Source: Ascaris suum (lineage: Eukaryota > Nematoda > Chromadorea > Rhabditida > Ascarididae). From it: a DNA stretch of 64,000 nucleotides. The translations under genes were made by a program, and so were the position numbers. The notes below the pieces were generated by a model. It worked only from the letters and a program-made list of their open reading frames with translations, was not told the DNA's origin and ran no database searches. The stretch is from the NCBI GenBank assembly GCA_013433145.1, contig CM024173.1, forward strand, positions 10,002,322 through 10,066,321, in the 5' to 3' direction. Positions 46,411 to 62,236 of the stretch are shown here, piece by piece; the first letter of the stretch is position 1; the number at the start of each line of letters is the position of its first letter.

Positions 46411-47399
46411 GTCAACAAGCGTTCCTCACCCCTATTTTCCTTTCTGTATGCATTTATCTTGCATTTGCTTCATCAGTTCGTAGTAATGGTCAATTTCGCC
46501 AGCTTCCAGGTCCGACCTCGCTGCATGTGATCTTCCCCCGATTGCCCTCCACGATCATGGTCACCGTCATTTCCTGCATTAACAGTCAGAGCTTTCAGAA
46601 GCAAGTTCACAAGGGCGTTCTAGTCGTTGAAGTGGTTTCCACGTAAGCGGAAAGTACAAAAAACTGTCAGGTCCACCACAAATGAAGTTGAGTTTTTTTT
46701 TTTTTTTTTTTTTTGCAATTGCATATGAATATTCACAGGCGCCGTGCGTGATAGGCGGATAAAACGTTGTTCACCCAATTGAAGAGAACCATTACTTCCA
46801 CCGTACCTTCAACGCTGACAACGTTATTGCATTTACTTCGATCATTTTTTGCCCGGTAGCTTGCTTTCATGCATTTCTCTCGCTTTGCACCAATAATATC
46901 TTATTCAACCTAATCAATTTCCAAATATGCTTCTTCCGCATTTTTGTTATTTTCTGCGATTGAAATAGAAAAAACTTATGCCCTCGGTTAGTTAAACATA
47001 AGCATTCATTCGTTTCGTTCAAAACGTGGAGCTGAAAATATAGTGAGTGGAAAAAGGTCGCGAACACGAGATGCGACAATCACAAGGCAGCAAACAAAAA
47101 TGTCGCTCATTGGAGGATGAGGTGAAACAACGCGAATGGCATTCGAAGATTTTAAGTGGTGTTGATTGCATGAAGCAATTCTTGAGGAATTTCTCGTTCC
47201 GCTATTCTCGCCGGGATCTCTCAAAGAGTTTAACCACCGATATTCTCCACCAATGTAGTCTTCTTTTTGATTCGACTCTTGCGTTTGCACCAACTATAGT
47301 TTTATCTCGCTTAATAATTTATAAAACCACTCGCAGCTTGCCATCGGTCTAAAGCGAAAAATATTGGCAGTCATCTGAAATTCTGGACAGTGGAACAGC

Positions 47400-48900
<1,501 letters not shown>

Positions 48901-49381
48901 TCAGTAGCACTCTTCCAAAGAGTCGATTTATATTCGTCTCATCGATAATCAAACAACTAACGTCTCCAGTCATTCACAGTTCGATAGTAGTTAATGCTTG
49001 TTGATTATCATGAGACTATAAAAACCGAAATGACTTCATTTGTCGAGAGCAATCCATCCATCGTGATGAGCCGACTCAAAGGTCAGTGGGGAAAAATGGG
49101 GAAGGGGCATTACTAATATGGAATCGTTGATCCGTTGGACTATCACCCTCCAGAATTCATAGACTAATTGTACGTGCAGTATTAGCGCCGGCATACTTCA
49201 CCCTACGATTGTCCGCTATTACTAAGTGTAAAAAGTATGGTTTTTGCCTGTGCAATGGTCTGTTTATCGGCACGTTGTCCTGACTGCACAGAATTTTTGC
49301 AGCAATTGGAGTGAAGCATGATGAGAGTAGTTTCCGAATTACCACACTCAACTTTTCTATAATATTAGTTTACATATTGGT

Positions 49382-49470
49382 GGTGGTCGAGACTATAAAT
49401 CGGGTGGTCGAGACTATAAATCGATACCCGAACTGATCGAGATTATAAATCGATACCCGAACTGATCGAG
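49382..49470 (+). repeat. Compound tandem repeat inside the left arm
   Basis: Two copies of a 21-bp unit (49382-49402, 49403-49423) overlap into two copies of a 29-bp unit that contains ATAAATCGATACCCGAACTG. The right arm has only a single GAACTGATCGAG-type sequence at this place, so the expansion happened on the left. Confidence 0.85.
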
Positions 49471-50532
49471 ACCTTAGTGAATCAACAATTAAGTTTCTCT
49501 TATGAATCATATTTTTCTTCATGGACAGTAGTGTTTTCCATAATGTGGTGCGAACTCTCAAATTTCGCGAACGTGACAAGGGATGCAAACATTTCACTGG
49601 ACGTCAAGAACACTATAACACATGAAAAGATGTTGATTAGCTATGTTCTCAGTGAAATGTTTCAATCCATTTTTGCAGCCGTTTCTCCCTTCCAGTAATA
49701 AAATTTGAACTTCTCGACGGCAACAGTTCTATGTTGAAAGTGATAAGGTGTGAGTAACGATTTTGAGTGTGACGGCACTTTTTCCTCTCGGTTAGCGTCA
49801 GTAAACCTTTGATGTAAAATACTCTATTGAGCACAAAGAAACGCGCCTCCGTATCGCTAAAACAGAATGCTTCCGAATGAAGGTGCGATGTTTGCTTGAT
49901 CGAGCAGTTTTTATTAAGCTAACACACAACGGTGAATAGTCATCAACGAATGATGATAAAAAATTAGCATACGAGATAGCTACATCACACCCTAACTGAG
50001 AAAGTTGCAGCAAGAGGTGCTGGGAAGGTCTGCAAAAAGGTATAAAGACGAGCGTCTTCGATTAACTATTCCTTTATGAACAGATGCAGTTATTGTTTCT
50101 TTGATTGACAAATAATTTGTGGGATATTTAGATATAAATATTTATTATTAATCCCATGTATAAATCATGTAGAATTTTATAAGATTTTGCATATGAATAG
50201 ATATATTTATATATTTGCATTTTTGTGCATTTATTTAATTTATAAATTTCTAAATTTGATAATTTTCTGTTTTGCTAATGCTAACTAATAACAATGATAT
50301 GAGAGTGAATTTTAAAAAGCAAACAAAATCTTAATCAACAGAAAACACGTTATTTTCTCACGAAATAAATTATTTCATATATTATTTAAATGTTATTCCT
50401 ATTAAACAGGATACGATGAAACGTTTCATTCTTATCCTTTTTAATAAAATTTAAATTTACCCTATAATATATATCTGAAAAATTTATTTCATAGAAGCTA
50501 TTAGACTTTCTGAATTTTAGCGCTTTTTTTTG

Positions 50533-52976
50533 TTCACTTCTCATATCATTGTTATTAGTTAGCAATAGCAAAATCAGACAGATTAGCTCAACTTTAGAAA
50601 ATTATAAATTGAAATAAATGCACAAAACTTGTGAATATATAAATGATGCATCAATTCCATGTGCAAAATCTTATAAAATTCTACATGATTTATCATTGGG
50701 ATTTCGAGCAATAAATACGTTTATATCTAAAAATCCTCACAATTTATTCGTCAATTCAAACGGCCAGTAATTGGATCCATTCATAAAGGAATAGTTAATC
50801 CACGGACGCTCGTTTTTATGCCTTCTTGGAGCAATTCGTGGAATATTCCCAGCACCTCTTGCTGCAACTTTCTCAGTCAGGGTGTGATGTAGCTATCTCA
50901 TATGCTAATTTTTTATCATCATTCGTTGATGACTATTCATCGTTGTGTGTTAGCTTAATAAAAACTGCTCGATCAAGCAAACATCGCACCTTCATTCGGA
51001 AGCATTCTGTTTTAGCGATACGGAGGCGCGTTTCTTTGTGCTCAATAGAGTATTTTACATCAAAGGTTTACTGACGCTAACCGAGAGGAAAAAGTGCCGT
51101 CACACTCAAAATCGTTACTCACACCTTATCACTTTCAACATAGAACTGTTGCCGTCGAGAAGTTCAAATTTTATTACTGGAAGGGAGAAACGGCTGCAAA
51201 AATGGATTGAAACATTTCACTGAGAACATAGCTAATCAACATCTTTTCATGTGTTATAGTGTTCCTGACGTCCAGTGAAATGTTTGCATCCCTTGTCACG
51301 TTCGCGAAATTTGAGAGTTCGCACCACATTATGGAAAACACTACTGTCCATGAAGAAAAATATGATTCTTAAGAGGAACTTAATTGTTGATTCACTAAGG
51401 TCTCGATCAGTTCGTACGTTGCTTCTGTAACCAGCTCGGACACTGTCTCTGTAAACCGGTGTTTTAGAACGGTTGAATGTGGCAATTCGGAGGTTATGCT
51501 CGTCGCGCTTCACTCCATTTGCTGCCCAAATTTTGTCAAGTATGTTGACTTAGCTCACACAAGGCGCAGATAACCAAGTCAATGTGGCGGAAAGTTGCAG
51601 AGACCAGTGATAAAATCGTGCTTGTTATATGCAGTAAATGCATGCTGTCGTAGGTCGAAGTATACCGGCGCTAACACAACACGTGACGAATAGTCTATGA
51701 ATTTCGAGAATGATAGTAAAGCAAACGTAGGAATTCTCACGTCAATAGCACCTCCTTTCTCCACTGGGGACTAGCGTCACCGATTTCAACCAGCGCATCA
51801 CAATGAGCTGCATCAATGCTGGCACGTCAGTTTGATTTTTCGGTGTCATATTTATCAATAGGTAGTAGCTATTGTCGAATTGCAAATACTCAAAGATGCC
51901 AATTGTTGGATATTTCGAGGAGACAAATATATGCTAATTTTTTGGGAAATCGCTGAGCAGAAATTATTCACCTAGTTTAAGTACTGCATCACCAAATACT
52001 GCTGAGAATAGCAGTTTATTTTTCTCTTTAGACAACCATGCGATTGTGAGTGATTTTTGAGATTATTAAGTGGGTTAAAACTGTAGTTGGTGCGATAGAT
52101 GAACCAATAAGCAAATTGCTTATGTAAGAATGTAGGTGTGAAATTTCTTAGCAAATCTCTCTAAAATTCAGCAGAATGCGGTAAATTTGGCAAAAAATTA
52201 CTTCTTGCAATTAACGCCACCTGAAATCTTCGAATGCCATTCGCGTTGTTTCACCTCATCCTCCAATGAGCGACATTTTTGTTTGCTGCCTTGTGATTGT
52301 CGCATCTCGTGTTCGCGACCTTTTTCGACTCACTATATTTTCAGCTCCACGTTTTGAACGAAACGAATGAATGCTTATGTTTAACTAACCGAGGGCATAA
52401 GTTTTTTCTATTTCAATCGCAGAAAATAACAAAAATGCGGAAGAAGAATATTTGGAAATTGATTAGGTTGAATAAGATATTATTGGTGCAAAGCGAGAGA
52501 AATGCATGAAAGCAAGCTATCGGGCAAAAAATGATCGAAGTAAATGCAATAACGTTGTCAGCGTTGAAGGTACGGTGGAAGTAATGGTTCTCTTCGATTG
52601 GGTGAACAACATTTTATCCGCCTATCACGCACGGCGCCTGTGAATATTCTATGCAATTGCAAAAAAAAAAAAAACTCAACTTCATTTGTGGTGGACCTGA
52701 CAGTTTTTTGTACTTTCCGCTTCCGTGGAAACCCCTTCAACGACTAGAACGCCCTTGTGAAGTTGCTTCTGAAAGCTCTGACTGTTAATGCTGGAAATGA
52801 GAGTAATGCTAGAAATGATGGCGACCATGATCGTAGAGGGCAATCGGGGGGAAAATCACATGCAATGAGGTCAGACCTTGGAGGTGATCATGTAGACCAC
52901 TACCATGAAGCAGTAGAGCAGATACAAGCTGGATGCGCACGGAAAGGAAAGTATGATTGAAAAACGCTTGTTGAAC
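50533..52976 (-). repeat. Right arm of the large inverted repeat
   Basis: Reverse-complement partner of the left arm, shorter because it lacks the 1.5 kb (TA)n-bearing segment. The two arms start diverging from a spacer of about 0.2 kb (50311-50532). Frames such as 51038-51223 (+) and 52297-52509 (+) have matching minus-strand frames at 49649-49834 and 46867-47079 in the left arm. This simply reflects the shared DNA. Confidence 0.88.
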
Positions 52977-54749
52977 ATTCAGCATATAGCATGAGACAGT
53001 GATACTGTCTTACTCGCCCATTTTGTATGTCGATGAGATTTGCAGAGCACGTTATTTGAACTTAGGTAATATGTAGCTATCGCTCATCAAAAGAGTCCGT
53101 CATATGCTTTTCACGCTTTTCATTATTTTTTTGCAACATAATGCCACAATTGAAGTCGAAATATATATATTAGTTCAGTTACATTTAATGTTTGCACAAC
53201 TATGACATTCAAAGTGTTGTGTGTTTCCGTTATCGTCGAAGTCTGTCGAGTGCATTCTATTGATGGCGTCGATCGTTATCCCTCAACGCATCGAATGCGC
53301 ATTAAACAAATTTCATTTGATTCAATAATCGACAAGTTTCGAAGACCGATAAGAAAATAATCTTATTTAGATAGATAAGCTATGAATTTGACGATATATG
53401 CGTTATGTGTTTTATCATTGCGACGTTGTAAGCAATGGTGAAAAGTTGTTCTTCCATTGAAGCAATAGTTCTGACTTAAGTGACCTACATATTTGATGTT
53501 ATTTATTATAAAGTAGCGGATATTTTCGCCTATTTCTGAGCGATGAGAGTGCTAAATTTCTAAGCGATGCGATTGTTGGCAAGTATTTTTGGTGAATATT
53601 CGAGATATCTCAGAGGATATAGTGCGCAAAAATATGATTATTCAGAAATTCATTATTGCTATATCTGTTCGCCGTAAGAAGGCTTTTCTGATTTGAGCAT
53701 TTCCGTTCACTTAAGCGAATCAAAGAGATTCGAGATGTTTGTTGATAATTACGTTGGAAATGCGATCTTCTTTAGGTATCACTGAATGCCGCCACATATG
53801 TTCTGATAAAAATTCCTCATCTTATAAAGGGTGTGAGTTTCTTTTCGTATTTTCAGAATTTTTCTTTTATTCAGCATTACAATATGGACGTTCTTTATTA
53901 GGCTATCGTTGTTTCAATTCTCTTTTTAAGTCTCTCATTATTTTTGTTATTCTTATAACCGTCGTACTTTAGGGTTTTTTTTTTTGACATTTATAGCGAT
54001 CGATCTACTGCGAAAATTATTAGTTACGCGATCAGCCGAAGAATATTCAAAGCTTGGTTAATGTATACTATCACATTACATGATATAGCTTGAGCGAGCG
54101 GAAATACATTATAATATAGATACTTCTTAGAAGAAATTACATATCTTAGGAAATAATAGAAATTCATGCAAGAAAATATATGGCTTGGCCAGGGTACAAC
54201 AATCACTGCGCGGCGCGGATCGTCAAGCCCACGCGAGAAAGGTTACGTGTACATTTATCTGCTTTATGTTGTGAATCACTCGAGATGAGGTGATGAATTC
54301 TATCGTTCTAGCAACACGACAAAGGGCCAACTCCATAGTTTGACATATATCTGTGAAGGTTTCTTGAATCAGGTATAACTGGAAGCCGTGGTCGGATGGC
54401 CAATAATCATTGCTCCAATGCATTTCATTTTTAACAGCTTAGATTTATTCAAATATCTTTCTCGTATACGCATTGTGCAGTTGCGACATAGCTTGGTAGT
54501 ATCATGCCCTGTCGCCATGCGTATGTGTAATTGCTTTTCCTATAGTTTTAACTTGCGAGTCGAGATGTCGGCAACCACAATGTTCTTACATTTGCCTAAT
54601 TTTATGGCATTGATGCTTGTTCATTTCGTAGAACTTCAGCGTATTTGCTCTGCCTTATTGTACATCTGTCTCTAATATGTTTTGCTATCATGAGTGCCAA
54701 CGTGTTTTCATTATATTCTCACAAGTAAATCAGTAAATGATTCAATTTC
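52977..54749. other. No recognisable gene
   Basis: AT-rich sequence without supported exons or repeats. Confidence 0.45.
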
Positions 54750-55199
54750 ATGGCATATTTGTGCCGATTCCTCTATTATATTATGATGTACGCAGTCATT
54801 TTGACTCATTTGCGAAAATACAAATATTGGAAAAAATTGACAAATCCGGAAGTTCACCGAAGTAAAGTTACACTACAAAGTCCCATAAACAAAGAGCCTG
54901 AAGTCGGAAATGAAGAATTTATCATATGCGACGGAAATTTTCAAAAATATTCTCTGAAGTTTAGCACATTGAATATGAATGTGAGGAGGCGTAAGATTAT
55001 TAATTTGCTCCCATTTTGCGATCGACGACCGGATATCAGTGTGGAGCCAACCAACTTAGTTCGATACTCCATAGTTTTTGGATATCACAATGTTTTGAGT
55101 GAAATAGGTGGATATCCACGGTATCCACAATATTGTGGATATCCACAATACGACAGCCACCAAAATCGATACAAAACTAGCACAATAACAAACCACTAA
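54750..55199 (+). CDS. Hypothetical 149-codon open frame
   Basis: ATG to TAA without interruption. The start is hydrophobic (MAYLCRFLYYIMMYAVILTH), signal- or anchor-like; the middle is basic; the end has repeated Gly-Tyr-Pro and Tyr-Pro-Gln-Tyr units created by the palindrome cluster. No homology recognised and no obvious splice sites. It may be an unspliced gene or a chance frame. Confidence 0.2.
   Translation: MAYLCRFLYYIMMYAVILTHLRKYKYWKKLTNPEVHRSKVTLQSPINKEPEVGNEEFIICDGNFQKYSLKFSTLNMNVRRRKIINLLPFCDRRPDISVEPTNLVRYSIVFGYHNVLSEIGGYPRYPQYCGYPQYDSHQNRYKTSTITNH
55108..55148. repeat. Cluster of overlapping perfect palindromes
   Basis: Three perfect palindromes in 41 bp: GTGGATATCCAC at 55108-55119, TATCCACAATATTGTGGATA at 55122-55141 and TGTGGATATCCACA at 55135-55148. 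They share a TATCCAC half-site, so the block could form a cruciform or be a multi-site binding element. It lies at the 3' end of the 149-codon open frame. Confidence 0.9.
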
Positions 55200-57287
<2,088 letters not shown>

Positions 57288-57368
57288 ATGAATGTCGCAT
57301 TCTGCTGCTCGCTATCGCTGTTTGTGACTCTTTGGTGTCCAATAGGATCGGTGGAGAACTTTCCACAG
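57288..57368 (+). CDS. Secreted protein exon 1 (signal peptide)
   Basis: 27 codons from ATG to a CAG/GTAGAG donor in phase 0. The first 20 residues are hydrophobic with a CC pair, and the likely cleavage region is around GSVEN. Confidence 0.5.
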
Positions 57369-59904
57369 GTAGAGTTTCATTCATTCTTTCTATATCTCTT
57401 AAAACATCTTTACATTTACTGCATCTTTGCAGAATTATGCGGCTTGCATTGCCCATCAGAACGTATTGATAACGTCGGTTCGTAAAAAAAGTTAATGACC
57501 TTCTCGAAAGAAAAACGCTGGAACGGAAATAGTTACGTCATTCTACTTTAGTTAGAGAGCTCATAACTGGATGAAGGATCAGTTTTATTCCATAAGATGT
57601 GCATCTTTAGCCACCACAGTTTCACAACGTTTTGCAAGTGATCTTATCCGGTTCTTATAGATAAGTATGAATTACGAGAATGGACAAAGTTGCGATATGC
57701 CATTTTCATTTCCTCTAATTCAGTGCGAATCTTGTGGATCAACCAGGAACAGGTTCGGAAGAAATTGGTAGTCGGTTGGAGAAAGATCGGGACAGTAGGG
57801 TGGCTATGAAACTATCTCGATATTCAACATCCTTAATTTTTGTCAAGTGACGATCGAAATATATAACCACAATGCAGGATCGACCTTCACTGATTCGTTC
57901 CGCCGCCCACCAAAATGCTTGTAACTTTTGTTGTTTCATCTCGAGTCCACTACAGGAAAACTTTTAATGATGTTGCAACATACTACAATAGGCTATATCA
58001 TTGTAACATCTCCAGCTAAGTGGTATGACTCTTGGGTGCATGTGGTGTTTATGAGAGCTTTTGGACGTCTTCTTTATCGAATTTACGGCTATATCACAGC
58101 TTACAGTTTTCATTATGCACGTTCATATAATCGAAGATCTTACAAATTTGTTCTGCGAAACAGATTTATTCAAGGATCGTTACGATGCTGTTTGATGCTG
58201 TTCCTGCATCACTTTATGCATTACTGATTGGAGAAAATTTTTTGATCATAGCTGTTTGCATCGGTAATGTGTGATGAAATATTCTAAATACCATCGCAAG
58301 CTTTTTACTTAAAAATTGCATTCTTTTGTTCATGGTCGTTTTTTGAAGGGTTTTCAATATCAAATAACTTGCGTTTAACGCTATTTCGCGAGGAGTTACT
58401 GTACGGTCGTTTTTTAAATTCATACAAAAGCATCGCAAAATGGGCTTTTTTTGACTGAAGAAATGGTCATAAAGATCACAAAAAATTAAGCTTGCAAGAA
58501 ATTTTCAAATTTGAGATTAACACAAGCAATGGATTCAACCGTTTTATATCGCAATAAAGGTCAAAATGGAAAACAAGCCGTAAATTCCAAATAATAAAAG
58601 CGAATTATTTCTGTTCAAGCCTAATGCTCATTGCATTGACGTATTAAGCGAGAGATATAAAGTTATGACGAAATTTTCATTAAATTTATAGTGACCACTT
58701 TCAATAAATTGCTATTCAAAATGACCACCCAACAGCACCTCATCTAGATTGCTTGAAGGGAAAAATGCTCAACTTAGAGTCTTGTCCAGAGAGGAACCAG
58801 CTAAAAATGGAAGAACAATAAGGGACTATAGCTAGGAACAAATTATTAAAAAAATGTTGAAACAACCGCTCGCTTTACGAGTAAAATATGAGCAGATTGC
58901 GAAGGCGTGAGATGTGTTCATTAATTCTTTTCAAATTGCGTTGACACTTTCTGGGAAGAGATAAACGAAGCGCGATAAATGTCGCAAGATTATTATAGGA
59001 AAATACAAATACGCAAATATCGTTCGATCCAGAATGAAACTGCGATGAAATCATCGAATTAAATCTTTGCGACGTTTTCATCGACGAGAAAATTTAATTT
59101 CGTCTCTATTCGACTTTTCCTGAACCGTCAGAACACACTATCCAACTTGTGAAATGATCGGTAAAAACGCGTCCTTTTCGCTAGCGAAGCAATGAGGAAA
59201 CGCTTCTGATCGTTTCATAAATGGAAACCTTATGCCGTTCTCTCAAACAAGATAACTTTGGACGATTTTTGAGCTGACGAAAGATGTTTCTGTGTCTTGT
59301 GTTCAGATGCTTTTAACATGTCGTTTCAACTATTTATTTTCCATCTATCGTGATCTCGACCGTACTTGCACGAGATTCTTAAACTACTCCTAGTATATGA
59401 GGATGTCTTGCCCATTATTTAAAGCATGACCTTGTTTATAGTGTGCACATATGTTTTTCTTCGTTGTATGAACAAGCACAGAAACTAGAACACTCACTGT
59501 ATGTATGCAATTTACGCTTAGGATTATATGAGTGCAACTATTATTGGTAATACAGTTGAACGAAGGCCGCAATCCGGAATTCTTTCTCGGACGAATACAT
59601 AATCAGACTGCTAAAAAAAGTAATGGAGGGGTTTACGTGAGAGTTGAAACCTTTCCACATTTTTTTGCAATACTTTTGTGAAAATTTATTTCAGGATGAT
59701 CGCTTGATGCAGAAACGTTTCCAGTCTTTGGCGCTACTTCGTAACGGGCGCTTGTACTTAGCTGAGGAGAACGGAAGATCAAAAGGGAAAAGGACGGAAA
59801 TCGACGAAGTCCTTGAAGCAAATGGACCATTCGACGAGCATTTCTACTGGCAGATTCAACCCTATGGAACGAGGAGATTCTACTTACCTTCATGGATATT
59901 TTGA
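57288..59904 (+). CDS. Small predicted secreted protein, possible peptide precursor (3 exons)
   Basis: I do not recognise the family. Exon 1 (57288-57368) encodes a signal-peptide-like start, MNVAFCCSLSLFVTLWCPIG. Exon 2 starts at 57433 after a TTTGCAG acceptor and a 64-bp intron, and ends at 57462 (GTATTG donor) or 57477 (GTTCGT donor); both leave phase 0. Exon 3 (59695-59904) starts in phase 0 after TTTATTTCAG and runs 69 codons to TGA. The product is 106 or 111 residues. After the signal it is charged, with QKR and GKR sites bracketing a segment of about 22 residues, which is what a processed and amidated peptide would need. The only cysteine outside the signal is in exon 2, arguing against a disulfide-rich toxin. 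A CTGTGCAG two bases before the ATG could be a trans-splice acceptor. A mariner relic fills part of intron 2. Confidence 0.5.
57433..57477 (+). CDS. Secreted protein exon 2
   Basis: Begins NYAACIAHQN after a T-rich TTTGCAG acceptor. The end is ambiguous: 57462 or 57477. Both keep phase 0 into exon 3. Read on without a donor, the frame stops within 20 bases, next to the mariner relic. Confidence 0.45.
57590..58075 (-). mobile_element. Degraded mariner transposase relic
   Basis: Reading the minus strand in shifting frames gives mariner signatures in the right order. First comes a weak WRCYNDIAY segment like WWDxxGxxYY. Then PPYCPDLSPTDYQFLPNLF, the HPPYSPDLxPxDYxxF motif of mariner catalytic domains. 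Next is MAYRNFVHSRNSY, and finally a C-terminal IRSLAKRCETVV tail that stops at about 57595. Several frameshifts and stops make it inactive. The N-terminal part and both terminal repeats could not be located, so the true ends may extend to about 57490 and beyond 58075. It sits in the intron of the small secreted-protein gene, in the opposite orientation. Confidence 0.8.
58076..59694. other. Remainder of the secreted-protein intron 2
   Basis: It may include the decayed 5' half of the mariner element. Nothing else is recognisable. Confidence 0.4.
59695..59904 (+). CDS. Secreted protein exon 3 (C-terminal)
   Basis: Phase 0 from a strong TTTATTTCAG acceptor. It encodes DDRLMQKRFQSLALLRNGRL, then a GKR site, DEHFYWQIQPYGTRRF and a final WIF before TGA. 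No good splice donor lies inside, so it is probably the last exon. Confidence 0.55.
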   Translation, partial: DDRLMQKRFQSLALLRNGRLYLAEENGRSKGKRTEIDEVLEANGPFDEHFYWQIQPYGTRRFYLPSWIF

Positions 59905-60052
59905 AGGGAACATTAATCTGTTTGCCTGAAAGAACATTGCCGATTTAAATGTTAAAATACCGCATTAACACTTTTTGTGCACTATTTTTTGCCTCGTTAC
60001 TGTAGTAAACTTTGGCAGCAAACATTTCTGTAATCTCTTGCATTGCTCTCAG

Positions 60053-60114
60053 GCGGAAGAACAATCAAACGATGAAAAGTGCTCACAGAAGCACCCTCAG
60101 AAAGGAAATTGAAG
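60053..60114 (+). CDS. Isolated exon-like segment
   Basis: 62 bp between a TTGCTCTCAG acceptor and a strong GTGAGT donor. One frame is open through the donor (RKNNQTMKSAHRSTLRKEIE) and another stops one codon before it. No partner exon was identified with confidence. Confidence 0.2.
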
Positions 60115-61667
60115 GTGAGTTCTGCGGTTGATACTGTATGTCCGTTTTTTTAAGTAGGTAGATTCCTTGCTGCAGAACGCAGGACCCAACACATCCGATT
60201 TGCTCCACCCATCGCAATTTAATGGAATCCGTGAATCATGTAGAATTCGATAAATATGCAGGAAAAAAATTGGTCGCCTGATTTTGACATATGGAGCATG
60301 CATAGCATCATATCAATGCCAACCTCAGTGATTGTGGAATTCACTACGCCAAAAGGCATCGATGAGGTGATAGAGACATAGAAATTACACCGTTCAAGCA
60401 TGTCTCAAAAATGTACGCGAGCATGCGTTACGTATACATTTGGCGCCTATTAGAGAAATTTTTGCTTGCCTATACACTACACTGCGAAAACGCTTTTTGA
60501 AATGGCCTCACTACCTTATGAAAGCAATTGTCTATATTTCATTCTGTGATCTTTCATTCCTGCCTTCCCCTTTCCCCCTCCCTACCCACATCTACCCCAT
60601 AACCTCCTCAAAAACGATGATTTGATGCTTCATGGTGCCAATATTTAACTATATTTAACTATATTCAAAAACGATATTTAATTACACACCATTCCTTCCA
60701 AAGAGCGAAGAATAGAGGTGAGCAGTTTTTAAGTGCAACAAGGATTCTCCCACCTCAGCGATCGAAAATTGAAGTGAAATAGAGTTCTCAAACTGATGCC
60801 TAAATCTACATAGAATTATGAATGAACTGTTTGGATGTTATTCCTCGGCCGGGTCATCAGAAGTGTCAAGGGGTCATCTCTTCCAAAATTTTTAAATTAC
60901 AAGCGTTTCCTGCAAACAAAAGACCTCGAGGAGCAGTTCGGCGAAAATAGTTTTCAGTGCAAAGATGCTGAAGGAACTTCGTATAAACAAAATTTTTCAG
61001 TACGGCTTCAGATTGAAATCGTATAGCAGATGTGGCACATCCTCTATCGAGATGCGAGGTTCGAATATGTACTGTTCATCTCAACTTTCACGTATATGGC
61101 GGTCGTTCCATGTACTTAGTGCGCAGATAATCATAGTAATGCCCTTTTTGAAGTGTTTCTCTACACCTTCGAAGCACACGCGATAGACATCCTATATAAA
61201 TTCATCTCATTTTTAGCTGATATCGGAACACTTCAAACTTCTAAGCAGTATTTATAAGCGTTATTGAGGTAATCTTTTCAATTAAGTAACTGTTGAAAAT
61301 TATTGAAATGCGGCATTCTTCGCGTCCTATGATGTGTTATTTCCGAAAATATTGCATTATGAGCAAACCTTTCATTACCTGAACGCTTTAAAAAATCGTT
61401 ATTGAAACAAACACCTTTCAATCTTTGAATTATTTAATTTTGAGTTGCGATGAATCTCTCGTAAAAACGCGTTCAATTTTCTCAATCGGTAAAATGCATT
61501 GAAACCTAAATGAATCCATCCGAAGCAAAACAAATATGTTGTTGCAATATACGCCGAGCATTCTTGTTTGGAACGTTAAATAACTGAACTCATTCAGAAA
61601 GCTGCTGCAAACGAGCACAAACTATCAATTTACTTCATTATTAAACCATAGATCAAGTAATTTTTAG
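60115..61667. other. No firmly supported gene
   Basis: One open stretch near 60901-61025 (ending SVRLQIEIV) follows no clear acceptor. Otherwise I see nothing. Confidence 0.4.
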
Positions 61668-61804
61668 ATATTGAGAGGATACTGGAAAAGAGCGGAGATT
61701 TTCAACTCGACTTTAATAAACCTTTTCATCGTTGGGGTTATTCGAGATCAAAATCAACCTTTCCATTTTCATTGTCTGGACAATCTCACTGTTGGATAGC
61801 ATAA
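61668..61804 (+). CDS. Exon-like open segment
   Basis: Opens after a T-rich TTTTTAG acceptor, in phase 1, and reads IERILEKSGDFQLDFNKPFH and onward to TAA at 61802. No convincing donor that fits the next segment was found, so it may be a last exon or chance. Function unknown. Confidence 0.2.
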
Positions 61805-62086
61805 GCGAAACGAGCAGAAAGATTTCCCGTTGAAGGCAGTAAAAAAGTCGAAATCTTTTGATCTTTTTCAACATAGAAGAAATGAAGCGAGTCGAGAATA
61901 TTGTTGTTCGTTGTTGTTAGCGGCATTCATTTATATCTTTCGGAAACAACATCGAATGACTTGGAGTATTGAATGTTCATTTGCATTCATACTTTGTTAC
62001 TTTGGAGAAAGCAAACATCGAAAAGAATTTAGCCGGAGAGAATTTTCGCATACATTTTTACAGCTTTCAAGCGTACAAGTTTTTAG

Positions 62087-62167
62087 TATGACAGGGAAGA
62101 ATTATGTCATCAACAAATCTCGTATATGCCAAAAAAAAGTCGTAGTAATTCGGCCCACAGAGTCAGC
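62087..62167 (+). CDS. Exon-like segment of an unidentified gene
   Basis: Phase 0-0 segment between a GTTTTTAG acceptor and a GTAAGA donor. It reads YDREELCHQQISYMPKKSRS and ends HRVS. A 69-bp intron separates it from the next exon-like segment in matching phase. Confidence 0.35.
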
Positions 62168-62236
62168 GTAAGATGCGAAATTCTTGTCGGATTATATAAT
62201 GTTGTAGTTTCTTGCTTTCGAAGGATAACATTTCAG

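Noticed and set aside
46867..47079. Minus-strand frame at 46867-47079 repeated almost unchanged at 52297-52509 on the plus strand
   Set aside because: Conservation is explained by the near-identity of the inverted-repeat arms and not by protein selection; the translation shows no motif.
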